Shown here: positions 18,162 through 25,962 of the stretch, piece after piece
Layout: each line of letters opens with the position of its first letter
How positions within the stretch are numbered: the first letter of the stretch is position 1
Source: Geofilum rhodophaeum
Lineage (GTDB): Bacteria > Bacteroidota > Bacteroidia > Bacteroidales > Marinilabiliaceae
Length of the DNA stretch: 64,000 bases
Assembly (NCBI RefSeq): GCF_002210225.1
Contig: NZ_MWUJ01000002.1
Location: 186,001 to 250,000 of the forward strand
Direction: 5' to 3'
Made by a program: the position numbers and the translations under genes
Notes under the pieces: generated by a model
Database searches by the model: none
What the model saw: only the letters and a program-made list of their open reading frames with translations
Told to the model about the DNA's origin: nothing

Positions 18162-18908
18162 CTATTTCTTATTGTGTTGTTTGATGTACAATTCCAGTGC
18201 GGCAGTCATGGAAGGTGCCTGAGGCATAGGAGCCTGCAAATCGAGGCGCAGCCCTGCCTCGGTAACGGCCTTGGCCGTTGCCGGACCAAAAGAAGCAATC
18301 ACGATTTCATTCTGTTTAAAGTCCGGAAAGTTTTGGAAAAGCGAGGCAATTCCAGAAGGACTAAAGAAAACCAGCATATCGTAATCTACGGCCTTAATGT
18401 CGCTTAAGTCGCTGCTGACCGTGCGATAGAAAGTGGCCTTGGTATATTTCAGTTTGGATTTGTTCAGCAAGTCTGGTATTTCCTGCTTGTGAATGTCGGA
18501 GAGTGGCACCAGAAATTTCTCGTCCTTGTGCTTTTTCATAACATCCACCAGGTCGGCAAATTTTCCGGTCGAATGAAAAATTTTCCGCTTGCGATATACG
18601 ATGTATTTCTGCAGATAAAAGGCGGTTGCCTCTGAAATACAGAAATATTTCATATCGTCGGGAATAACGGTGCGGTTTTCTTCGCTGATCCTAAAGAAAT
18701 GATCGATGGCTGTGCGACTGGTGAAAACAACGGCGCTGTGATCAAGAATATTGATCTTCTGTTGACGAAAATCCTTGGCAGTAATTCCTTCTACCTGAAT
18801 GAACTGTCGAAAGTCAATTTTTACATTGTTTTTTTCGGCCAACTCAAAGTAAGGCGATTTGGGTGTGCTTGGCTTGGGTTGCGAAACCAGAATCTTTTTG
18901 ATCTTCAA
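18162..18908 (-). CDS. hemD: Uroporphyrinogen-III synthase
   Basis: A 248-residue protein that closes hydroxymethylbilane to uroporphyrinogen III in haem synthesis. The fold has two alternating alpha/beta domains; visible landmarks are KKILVSQPKP at the start, VVFTSRTAIDHFFRI, a central VPLSDIHKQEIPDLL and the C-terminal LVFFSPSGIASLFQNFPDF and VIASFGPATAKAVTEAG, the last being the best conserved stretch of the family. It is 45 bases after the DUF4271 gene, a pairing widely kept in Bacteroidota, and is the last gene of the run that begins with GH3. Confidence 0.85.
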   Translation of the reverse strand: MKIKKILVSQPKPSTPKSPYFELAEKNNVKIDFRQFIQVEGITAKDFRQQKINILDHSAVVFTSRTAIDHFFRISEENRTVIPDDMKYFCISEATAFYLQKYIVYRKRKIFHSTGKFADLVDVMKKHKDEKFLVPLSDIHKQEIPDLLNKSKLKYTKATFYRTVSSDLSDIKAVDYDMLVFFSPSGIASLFQNFPDFKQNEIVIASFGPATAKAVTEAGLRLDLQAPMPQAPSMTAALELYIKQHNKK

Positions 18909-18953
18909 AGTGCATCAGTTTTAGTTCAACAAAAATCGGAACTACTCCATTTT

Positions 18954-20078
18954 CTATTTGAACAGTACCTTAAATAGTAAGGCTAAGGGTAAAATTTCCA
19001 GACTGCAAAGATACAAAATAATATAATATCCAGAAATAAGACTGCGGAAATTCGTTCGAATGCTGTGACTAATTTGAAGGAGATAGAGTGCTGAAAACAG
19101 GCCAATTCCGCCTTTGATGAGGTAGATTTGAAGTGCTTCATCGATAAAAGGAAGCAGCACAATAAGGGGCAGGAGGAGCACCCCAAAAGCTTTGGTCGCT
19201 ACTCCGGCATAGGTCAGGTAGCGACGGGTAGCCTGGCGGACATCAAAAATCAGGGCTACGAGATGATAAACCAGAGATTTGGCCGTAAGCAATACAATTA
19301 GAAGAGCCGTTATCAGGGGCAACTGAATGGGACCATCCATGCCCGCAAGGGGCTTTTCAAAGAGGTACAGGGATTGGTAAATAAAAATGCTTGAGCTGGC
19401 ATAGAATAAGACAGTCATAAGGAATGCAGGCAGCGCATTGGAAGCATTGTTTCCTTCGATTTTTTCGGAAAAGGCGGGGTAGAGCAGACTCAGAAAGACT
19501 TCTTTCAGGTAGCGGTACCAGTTCATTCTAATTAGTCCACCCAGCAAAACCACCAGCGCCAGTAAGCCAATCATCCAGTCGGCCTGCAGTTCATGTTTGT
19601 CCACCCGCTTGAGCACAGGTCCTTCGTGCGTGCTTTTTTCTGCGGTGGTTTTAAGGGCATTTTTGTCCGATTCATCTGATTTTGCCGCCTGGCTAAGACT
19701 GTCCAGCATCATGCTGTCGGCCTCAAGCGGCAGCAAATCCGCAGCCCTGCTGCTGAAGGCATTGGGGTCAAAGCCCAGCTCATCCTTCCCTTCCAGCTCC
19801 CAGTTGATAGTGGCTGGTGGCAATTCTCCCAGATACAAGTCCGCCGAATCCCTGGCCGTTAATTTGGGTAGAGGAGGAGGGGTGGGGCGTGAAGCAGGGC
19901 GCGTAACCGCCGGCCGTTGAACCGGCTCCTGCTCCACCAGCTCTACCCGTCGAACCGGTAGGTTCAGTTGCAGCTCTAAACTGCTTGCCAGGCGTGGTGA
20001 TTTTATTTCCGGCACCTTTAAAGCAGGACCAAGGGTGTCGGCCGACTGGGTTTGTAGATGCTGGTTCCATTCTTCCAT
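18954..20078 (-). CDS. DUF4271 membrane protein
   Basis: A 374-residue protein. The start at 20078 (MEEWNQHLQTQSADTLG) is chosen because the open frame further upstream would overlap the LOG gene. The first 180 residues are hydrophilic, Pro- and Ala-rich and likely disordered; residues about 190-374 hold five or six membrane helices (IGLLALVVLLGGLIRMNWYR, FLMTVLFYASSSIFIYQSL, ALLIVLLTAKSLVYHLVALI, LLLPLIVLLPFID). The C-terminal region fits DUF4271, a Bacteroidota family found next to hemD. The function is unknown. The Trp-Tyr-Arg-Tyr pattern after the first helix is a family trait as recalled. Confidence 0.78.
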   Translation of the reverse strand: MEEWNQHLQTQSADTLGPALKVPEIKSPRLASSLELQLNLPVRRVELVEQEPVQRPAVTRPASRPTPPPLPKLTARDSADLYLGELPPATINWELEGKDELGFDPNAFSSRAADLLPLEADSMMLDSLSQAAKSDESDKNALKTTAEKSTHEGPVLKRVDKHELQADWMIGLLALVVLLGGLIRMNWYRYLKEVFLSLLYPAFSEKIEGNNASNALPAFLMTVLFYASSSIFIYQSLYLFEKPLAGMDGPIQLPLITALLIVLLTAKSLVYHLVALIFDVRQATRRYLTYAGVATKAFGVLLLPLIVLLPFIDEALQIYLIKGGIGLFSALYLLQISHSIRTNFRSLISGYYIILYLCSLEILPLALLFKVLFK

Positions 20079-20107
20079 CTTCCTGATTTCTTTCTTAATG
20101 CTTCGTT

Positions 20108-20707
20108 CTATTCTTTTGCGTCTTTGTCCATAACCGCAGCAAACCCTATGGATTCCGGTCCCCATGGCTGCTGGTCGGCCAGCGCCTGGATCAGGTCCTC
20201 CGGCTTTTCAATGACCCGCCAAAGGTCGAGATGCTCGCGACGCATAAAGTTTTCTGCAGCCATTTTCTCCGCCATGGTCACCAGCGGATCGTAGTAGCCG
20301 TCGGTGTTGAGCAGTACAATGGGGTGGGGAAACCGGCCCAGTTTTTTGAGGGACAGTACTTCGTAGAGCTCCTCCAGGGTACCATTTCCTCCCGGAAGGG
20401 CCAGAACGGCTGAGGTATCCTTAATGAGCAATTCCTTACGGGCATGCATGGTGCTGACGTGTACCATATCCTTCACCCCCTTGTGTTCCCACTCTACATC
20501 AATCATAAATCCCGGGATGATGCCTTTAATGTGGCCTCTGCACGCGAGCACTGTGTCGGCCACACAGCCCATAAGTCCCGTTGCTCCCCCGCCGTAAAGT
20601 ATCCCGTAGCCCGCTTCTACCAAAATGCGGGTGGCCGCAGCGGCCGCGTCAAAGTACTTTTGGGGAACGGCGGGACTCGAGGCGCAGTAGATGGTAATGT
20701 TTTGCAT
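20108..20707 (-). CDS. LOG-family protein (Rossman-fold nucleotide-binding, TIGR00730)
   Basis: A 199-residue lysine-decarboxylase-like protein of the LOG group. The start at 20707 (MQNITIYCASSPAVPQKYF) matches the family; the frame is open 72 bases further upstream but overlaps the DUF417 gene. The signature GGGATGLMGCVADTVL and the catalytic PGGNGTLEELYEVLSLKKLG are present. Characterised members hydrolyse cytokinin or purine nucleoside 5'-monophosphates at the N-glycosidic bond; the bacterial role is probably nucleotide salvage or housekeeping. Confidence 0.87.
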   Translation of the reverse strand: MQNITIYCASSPAVPQKYFDAAAAATRILVEAGYGILYGGGATGLMGCVADTVLACRGHIKGIIPGFMIDVEWEHKGVKDMVHVSTMHARKELLIKDTSAVLALPGGNGTLEELYEVLSLKKLGRFPHPIVLLNTDGYYDPLVTMAEKMAAENFMRREHLDLWRVIEKPEDLIQALADQQPWGPESIGFAAVMDKDAKE

Positions 20708-20741
20708 AGGTTTGAGTTTCTGTATTTGCTTAGTGCAAATG

Positions 20742-21185
20742 CTAGAGCGAATCGCTGAAGCACCAGGCAGCCGCGCCAAACAAAATAAAATCTTTTAGAA
20801 AGGCGTGCCCCGCCCGTGATAATTCAGGAAAGCCATAGCCGGTCTGCCAAACCAGACCGGAAGTAAAGAAGACCAGGATGCCCGCCAGGAAAATCAGCAT
20901 GGCCATGGCGCCTCCCCAGGTCGATAGTTTTCTGGATACAGGTTTCAGCATCAGCAGTATACCTGCAACTATCTGAATCCATGCAACAACCATGCTTAAG
21001 GCATAAACCGTCAGGTATTTCAAGAGCCAGGCGAAGAGTACGGTCTGCGTCATGGCCTGCTCTATTTGCAGCGCTTCCGAGTTTTTAAACTTCATAAGCC
21101 CCAACCAAATAAGAACAACACCTAAGCCGTATCTTAAAAGAAATTGGGCGACTTGTTGAAAGATTTTCTTCAGCAGTGTTTTCAT
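20742..21185 (-). CDS. DUF417 (YkgB-like) membrane protein
   Basis: A 147-residue protein with four hydrophobic segments. FLLRYGLGVVLIWLGLMKFK at the start and the later VAWIQIVAGILLMLKPVS are the DoxX/YkgB-like pattern, and KDFILFGAAAWCFSDSL closes the protein as in DUF417. Function unknown; members often respond to oxidative or chlorine stress. It lies between yccF and the LOG gene, with 12 and 34 bases to its neighbours. Confidence 0.72.
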   Translation of the reverse strand: MKTLLKKIFQQVAQFLLRYGLGVVLIWLGLMKFKNSEALQIEQAMTQTVLFAWLLKYLTVYALSMVVAWIQIVAGILLMLKPVSRKLSTWGGAMAMLIFLAGILVFFTSGLVWQTGYGFPELSRAGHAFLKDFILFGAAAWCFSDSL

Positions 21186-21197
21186 ACACGCACAGTT

Positions 21198-21572
21198 TTA
21201 AATCAAACGATTTTTACCAAAGGGCCACAGCGCCAGTCCCGCCAGTTTAAAGTGCTGGTTGGCGAAGGGAATGCCCAGGATGGTGAGGAACAACAATATT
21301 CCGAAAAGTAAGTGGGTCAATGCAATCCAAAAGCCGAAAAGCACCAGCCATATCAGGTTGAAAAGGGTCAGCAGGCAGCCGCCCGGGAGGTCGGTCGATG
21401 GCAAAACCTTGGTGCCAAAAGGCCACAAGGCCAGCAAACCGAGTTTAAAGGATTGTATGCCAAAGGGGATGCCAATGATGGTGATCATCATGGCCACACC
21501 AGCAGCAAAATACTCCATCGCGGTAATAAAACCACCAAACACCAACCATATAATGTTGCCAATCAGCTTCAT
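21198..21572 (-). CDS. yccF: YccF-domain inner membrane protein
   Basis: A 124-residue protein with the YccF repeat seen twice: IIWLVFGGFITAMEYFAAGV then GIPFGIQSFKLGLLALWPFG, and LIWLVLFGFWIALTHLLFGI then GIPFANQHFKLAGLALWPFG. The duplicated GIPF-x-x-Q-x-FK-L-x-x-LALWPFG is diagnostic. The function is not known. It is 23 bases downstream of the deoxynucleoside kinase gene. Confidence 0.9.
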   Translation of the reverse strand: MKLIGNIIWLVFGGFITAMEYFAAGVAMMITIIGIPFGIQSFKLGLLALWPFGTKVLPSTDLPGGCLLTLFNLIWLVLFGFWIALTHLLFGILLFLTILGIPFANQHFKLAGLALWPFGKNRLI

Positions 21573-21595
21573 AGGTCTGTTATTTAATTTTATGC

Positions 21596-22210
21596 TTAAA
21601 ATAAACCGTGCAGCTTGGCGTCTACTTTGTCAAAGATGGCACTCAAGGCCGCCGGATCCTTAATAAAATCGTTGTCGTCTACATTAACCGTCAGCACATT
21701 GCCCGCCTGGTACTTCATCATCCAGCCCTCGTAGCGTTCGTTCAGTCGCTTCAGGTAGTCGAGTCGGATGCCCGCCTCGTAGGAGCGGCCCCGCAGTTCA
21801 ATTTGTCGTACCAGTGTGGGTACCGATGCCCTTAAATAAATCAATAAATCGGGTGGTTGAATAAGACTGGTCATCAACTCAAAAAGCGAAAGGTAGTTGT
21901 CGAAATCGCGCTTGCTCATCAGCCCCATATCGTAAAGGTTGGTGGCAAAGATGTAGGCATCCTCATATATGGTACGGTCTTGCACCACGGTGTGCTCCAA
22001 TTGCCTGAATTTGACGATCTGTGAAAAGCGGCTGTTGAGAAAATAAACCTGCAGGTTAAAGGACCAGCGCTTCATGTCCTCATAAAAGTCGGGCAGATAG
22101 GGGTTTTCGTCCACCTCCTCAAAATGCGCCTCCCAGCCGTAGTGTTTGGCCAGGAGTCCCGCCAGTGTTGTTTTGCCCGATCCAATATTGCCTGCGATAG
22201 CTATGTGCAT
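21596..22210 (-). CDS. Deoxynucleoside kinase
   Basis: A 204-residue P-loop kinase that phosphorylates deoxynucleosides for salvage. It starts MHIAIAGNIGSGKTTLAGLL (P-loop at residues 7-15), has the substrate-site EEVDENPYLPDFYED, the ERS/DRT-type motif in VVQDRTIYEDAYIFATNL and the lid arginines in RQIELRGRSYEAGI. The family (dCK/dGK-like) is common in Bacteroidota; whether adenosine, guanosine or both is preferred cannot be read. It follows the GH3 gene by 9 bases. Confidence 0.9.
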   Translation of the reverse strand: MHIAIAGNIGSGKTTLAGLLAKHYGWEAHFEEVDENPYLPDFYEDMKRWSFNLQVYFLNSRFSQIVKFRQLEHTVVQDRTIYEDAYIFATNLYDMGLMSKRDFDNYLSLFELMTSLIQPPDLLIYLRASVPTLVRQIELRGRSYEAGIRLDYLKRLNERYEGWMMKYQAGNVLTVNVDDNDFIKDPAALSAIFDKVDAKLHGLF

Positions 22211-22219
22211 GATTAATTA

Positions 22220-23737
22220 TTATTTGACTCTGTTTAATTCAAGTAATTGTTCAATGTATTCGCGCGTATTGGCCAAGCGGGGCACCTTGTTTTGACCACC
22301 CAGCTTGTTCTTTTGTTTCAGCCAAACAAAGAACAAACCCGGCCGGGCCACCTCCAAATGGGGGGGCTCCAGGGTAATGTCTTTGTAGCGCTTGGCATCG
22401 TAATCGCTGTTTACCTCCCTTAAAGTGGCGTCCAACTCCTGCATAAACTTGTTGTTGTCGTCGGGCGCTCTTTCAAATTCGATGAGCCACTGGTGCGAGC
22501 CTTTGGCCTCTGCACCCATATAGATGGGGGCAGCCGTGTATTCCTTTATTCTGGCCCCTGTTGCTTCACAGGCTTTTTGCAAACCCTTTTCGGCGTTTTC
22601 AATCATCAATTCTTCCCCAAAGGCATTGATGTAGTGTTTGGTCCTTCCGGATATAATGATTTTATAGGGTCGCAAGGAGGTAAAGCGCACTGTATCGCCA
22701 ATCATATAGCGCCAGAGGCCGCCATTGGTGCTGATGATTAAGGCATAGTCCTTATTTTTTTCCACTTCGTTCAATTGCAGGGTGTGGGGATGTGTTTCAC
22801 CCAGCTCCGAAAGCGGCATGAATTCGAAGAACACCCCGTAATCGAGCATCAGCAACATACCGGGGTCCTTGAGATCGTCCTGTACGGCAAAGAAACCTTC
22901 CGAGGCATTGTAGGTCTCCAGATAGGCCATTTGGTCTGAAGGAATCAATTCACGGTATTGCTCGCGATAAGGCGTGAAACTGACGCCGCCGTGGATGAAT
23001 AGCTCGAGATTGGGCCAGACTTCCAGCAAGTTTTGTTTGCCCGTGTGTTGCAGTACGTTTTTCAGCAGCACCAAAAACCAGGAGGGTACCCCGGCCATGG
23101 CCGTCACATTTTCTTTGATGGTGGTCTCGGTGATCAGTTTCATCTTTTTCTCCCACTCGTCAATCAGCGCAATTTCCCGCTCAGGGGTACGCACAAAACT
23201 GGTCCAGAAGGGCAGGTTTTCGATCAGGATGGCCGAGAGGTCGCCGTAGAGCGAATGGTCCGAGAAGTTGTTGATTTGGTGACTGCCGCCCAGGGTAAGT
23301 GTTTTGCCGCCCATCAACTGGTTGTCGGGCCTCAGCTGATTGTAAATAACCAGGCTGTCCTTTCCCCCTTGGTAATGACAATCGTTCAGGGCTTCCTTAG
23401 AGATGGGAATGAACTTGCTGCGCGAAGAAGTGGTGCCCGAGCTCTTGGCGTACCATTTGATGTCTCCCGGCCAAAGGATGTTTTTTTCGCCCTGGCGCAT
23501 CCGAATGATGTCGGGCATCATAGCGTCGTAATCCCGCACGGGCACTCTTTCCTTAAAGGCAGCTACCGACCGGATACCGGCAAAATCGTAGTTCTTTCCG
23601 ATGACCGTTCCGGCCGCTTTGCCTATCAGGTAGCGGAACTGCTCTTCCTGCATGGCTTCGGGCTCTCGGCGCATTCTTTCCAGCTGACTTAGGCGTTTGC
23701 TGTTGATGAAAGAAAAGATATCGTTAAAAATGGGCAT
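22220..23737 (-). CDS. GH3 auxin-responsive-promoter family adenylating enzyme
   Basis: A 505-residue member of the ANL superfamily. The start at 23737 (MPIFNDIFSFINSKRLSQLE) sits after a good promoter and removes 19 codons of leader. Motifs: the ATP-loop KSSGTTSSRSKFIPI (about 95-110), MAGVPSWFLVLLKNVL, a nucleotide-site LETYNASEGFFAVQ and TNGGLWRYMIGDTVRFTS. Plant GH3 proteins join amino acids to acyl acids; bacterial homologues form amide or ester bonds on unknown acids. It is the first gene of a seven-gene run down to hemD. Confidence 0.88.
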   Translation of the reverse strand: MPIFNDIFSFINSKRLSQLERMRREPEAMQEEQFRYLIGKAAGTVIGKNYDFAGIRSVAAFKERVPVRDYDAMMPDIIRMRQGEKNILWPGDIKWYAKSSGTTSSRSKFIPISKEALNDCHYQGGKDSLVIYNQLRPDNQLMGGKTLTLGGSHQINNFSDHSLYGDLSAILIENLPFWTSFVRTPEREIALIDEWEKKMKLITETTIKENVTAMAGVPSWFLVLLKNVLQHTGKQNLLEVWPNLELFIHGGVSFTPYREQYRELIPSDQMAYLETYNASEGFFAVQDDLKDPGMLLMLDYGVFFEFMPLSELGETHPHTLQLNEVEKNKDYALIISTNGGLWRYMIGDTVRFTSLRPYKIIISGRTKHYINAFGEELMIENAEKGLQKACEATGARIKEYTAAPIYMGAEAKGSHQWLIEFERAPDDNNKFMQELDATLREVNSDYDAKRYKDITLEPPHLEVARPGLFFVWLKQKNKLGGQNKVPRLANTREYIEQLLELNRVK

Positions 23738-23761
23738 AAAAGTCCTGCTTTTTTCTTTGTT

Positions 23762-23791
23762 CAAATATAGGAAAAATTGACGGCAGGTAAA
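23762..23791 (-). promoter_or_regulatory. Promoter of the GH3-to-hemD run
   Basis: Minus strand: TTTA (23788-23791), 18-base spacer, TATATTTG (23762-23769), the latter an exact TAnnTTTG box, 25 bases ahead of the GH3 start codon. Confidence 0.6.
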
Positions 23792-23844
23792 CACATGAAA
23801 CGCCGCTATAGTTTAGCGAAGCTGTGCGTAAGCCGCGCACAGGC

Positions 23845-23875
23845 TTTGCATTAAACAAGAATTCTCTTACTTTTA
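23845..23875 (+). promoter_or_regulatory. Promoter of cvpA-like gene
   Basis: TTTG (23845-23848), 19-base spacer, TACTTTTA (23868-23875), one base off TAnnTTTG. It ends 22 bases ahead of the start at 23898 and is divergent from the GH3 promoter. Confidence 0.6.
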
Positions 23876-23897
23876 GCCTTCAATTAATCTCCCGTGT

Positions 23898-24431
23898 ATG
23901 TCGGTATTTGATATTGTTGCCGGAATTATTCTGCTGCTTCTTTTTTTAAAGGGACTCAAAAACGGTTTTGTTATTGAGCTGGCTTCTTTGGCAGCACTGG
24001 TGTTGGGACTGGTAGGAGCGGTTAAGTTTTCAGATTTGGCCGCCCAATGGCTTTCGGGATATTTTCAGTCGCAGTACCTTTCTGTACTGGCCTTTGTTCT
24101 GGTTTTTGTGCTGGTGGTAATAGCGGTCCACCTGGTAGCACGGGGCATTGATCGCCTCTTGAAGGCTGTGGCCCTGGGCTGGCTCAATCGCCTGGTCGGA
24201 GCGCTTTTTGGATTGCTTAAGGGCGCCTTCTTATTGAGTGCCTTGCTTTTACTCCTGGATGCTTTTGGTCTGAGTCTGTGGTTGTTTTCCCCGGAAACCC
24301 AACAGACCTCCTTGCTGTACGGTCCGCTTTCGCAGTTTGCCCCCCGGGTAATGGAGTGGCTTAATGTATCGATAGACCACCTTTTGCCAGCCTTGCAGGA
24401 GGCGGTTCAAGAACAAGATGTAGTAGTTTGA
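23898..24431 (+). CDS. CvpA-family membrane protein
   Basis: A 177-residue protein with four hydrophobic segments. The family opening DIVAGIILLLLFLKGLKNGF followed by ELASLAALVLGLVGAVKFSD is present, as is LNRLVGALFGLLKGAFLLSALLL, which matches the conserved N-R-x-x-G-x-x-x-G-x-x-x-G of CvpA. CvpA is needed for colicin V release in E. coli and for envelope or purine-linked phenotypes elsewhere; the biochemical activity is unknown. It lies 65 bases upstream of tyrS on the same strand. Confidence 0.87.
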   Translation: MSVFDIVAGIILLLLFLKGLKNGFVIELASLAALVLGLVGAVKFSDLAAQWLSGYFQSQYLSVLAFVLVFVLVVIAVHLVARGIDRLLKAVALGWLNRLVGALFGLLKGAFLLSALLLLLDAFGLSLWLFSPETQQTSLLYGPLSQFAPRVMEWLNVSIDHLLPALQEAVQEQDVVV

Positions 24432-24445
24432 GTGTTTGATTTTTG

Positions 24446-24453
24446 TATCTTTG
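24446..24453 (+). promoter_or_regulatory. Candidate -7 box for tyrS
   Basis: TATCTTTG is an exact TAnnTTTG box 43 bases ahead of the tyrS start. A TTTG at 24427-24430 is 15 bases upstream, slightly closer than usual. Confidence 0.5.
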
Positions 24454-24496
24454 ACGCCGCTCAAAACGGAAAAATTAATCATTAAGGATAGATCAA

Positions 24497-25789
24497 ATGA
24501 ATTTTGTTGAGGAACTCAAGTGGCGCGGTATGATTCACGACATCATGCCCGGAACGGAAGATATGTTGGAAAAAGAAATGACGGCTGCTTATGTGGGTAT
24601 CGACCCTACGGCCGATTCTTTGCACATCGGGCACCTGGTGAGTGTGATGATGTTGAAGCATTTTCAGGTAGCCGGTCACAAGCCCATTGTGTTGGTCGGT
24701 GGGGCTACAGGGATGATTGGCGACCCGTCGATGAAAAATGCCGAACGCAATTTGCTCGATGAGGCTACCCTGCGGCACAATCAGGACTGCATCAAGCAGC
24801 AACTCAGCAACTTTCTCGATTTTGGCAGTACGGTGCCCAATCGGGCAGAGATGGTGAACAACTACGACTGGATGAAGGGCATCACCTTTTTGGATTTTAT
24901 TCGCGATATCGGCAAGCACATTACCGTCAATTATATGATGGCCAAGGATTCGGTCAAGAAGCGTTTGAGCGGCGATGCCCGGGAAGGGCTTTCCTTTACC
25001 GAGTTTACCTATCAGTTGGTGCAGGGCTTCGACTTTTTGCATTTGTTTCAGCACAACAACTGTCGCCTGCAAATGGGCGGGTCCGACCAGTGGGGCAACA
25101 TCACTACCGGAACGGAGCTGATTCGCCGCGTAGCCGGCGGCGAGGCTTATGCCCTGACTTGTCCCCTCATTACCAAGGCCGACGGCGGCAAATTTGGTAA
25201 AACCGAGTCGGGCAACGTTTGGCTCGACCCCGAGCGCACCAGTCCCTACCAATTTTACCAGTTTTGGCTCAATACCTCCGATGCCGATGCCGAAAAGTAC
25301 ATCAAAATATTTACCCTTTTAAGTCGCCAGGGGGTGGCTGATTTGGTCGAAGAGCATGCCCAGGCCCCCCACGCTCGCGCCTTGCAAAAGCGCCTGGCTG
25401 AGGAAGTTACCGTAATGGTACACGGTCGTGAAGCCTACGATTTTGCCGTAGAAGCTTCCCAAATTCTGTTTGGCAAGGGTGCCACCGAAACGCTTCAGAA
25501 GATGGACGAGAAAACCCTCCTGTCGGTCTTCGAAGGTGTTCCTGTTTTTGAAGTTGCCCTCAGCACCCTCGAGGCGGGTCTGCCCGCCATCGACCTGCTC
25601 AGTGAGGCTGCGGCCATCTTCCCCTCCAAGGGTGAGGCACGTCGCACCATTGCCGGAGGCGGTGTCAGCATCAACAAGGAGAAGGTAGCCGCCCCCGACC
25701 AGCTGGTAGATGCAAAGTCCCTGCTCAACGGAAAATACTTACTGGTACAAAAGGGCAAAAAGAACTATTCCCTGCTGCTCGTGCAGTAA
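24497..25789 (+). CDS. tyrS: Tyrosyl-tRNA synthetase
   Basis: A 430-residue class I synthetase that charges tRNA-Tyr. The HIGH motif is HIGHLVSV (about residues 46-53) after [11 protein letters not shown], the tyrosine pocket is in [14 protein letters not shown] and [13 protein letters not shown], and the KMSKS loop appears as KFGKTESG, the form typical of this TyrRS branch. A C-terminal S4 RNA-binding domain includes [17 protein letters not shown]. Length and domain order are normal. Confidence 0.97.
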   Translation: MNFVEELKWRGMIHDIMPGTEDMLEKEMTAAYVGIDPTADSLHIGHLVSVMMLKHFQVAGHKPIVLVGGATGMIGDPSMKNAERNLLDEATLRHNQDCIKQQLSNFLDFGSTVPNRAEMVNNYDWMKGITFLDFIRDIGKHITVNYMMAKDSVKKRLSGDAREGLSFTEFTYQLVQGFDFLHLFQHNNCRLQMGGSDQWGNITTGTELIRRVAGGEAYALTCPLITKADGGKFGKTESGNVWLDPERTSPYQFYQFWLNTSDADAEKYIKIFTLLSRQGVADLVEEHAQAPHARALQKRLAEEVTVMVHGREAYDFAVEASQILFGKGATETLQKMDEKTLLSVFEGVPVFEVALSTLEAGLPAIDLLSEAAAIFPSKGEARRTIAGGGVSINKEKVAAPDQLVDAKSLLNGKYLLVQKGKKNYSLLLVQ

Positions 25790-25900
25790 GGCTGCTCAAC
25801 ACTACTGCTCAGTCCTAAAGGGGGCTGTCTGGAAAGCAAGTAAAAACGGCTGAGTGTTGAATATTTGAAAATTTTTGCGGAAGACGTAAAACAATATAGA

Positions 25901-25935
25901 AAGAGGGTGTCCCATAGGAGACACCCTCTTTTTAT
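25901..25935. terminator. Bidirectional terminator between tyrS and the M16 operon
   Basis: AAGAGGGTGTC (25901-25911) pairs with GACACCCTCTT (25920-25930), followed by a T run. It lies between convergent genes, 110 bases after tyrS and 30 bases after the M16 stop, and suits both. Confidence 0.85.
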
Positions 25936-25962
25936 TGCTTAGTGGTTTTCTTTTCCCAGTTG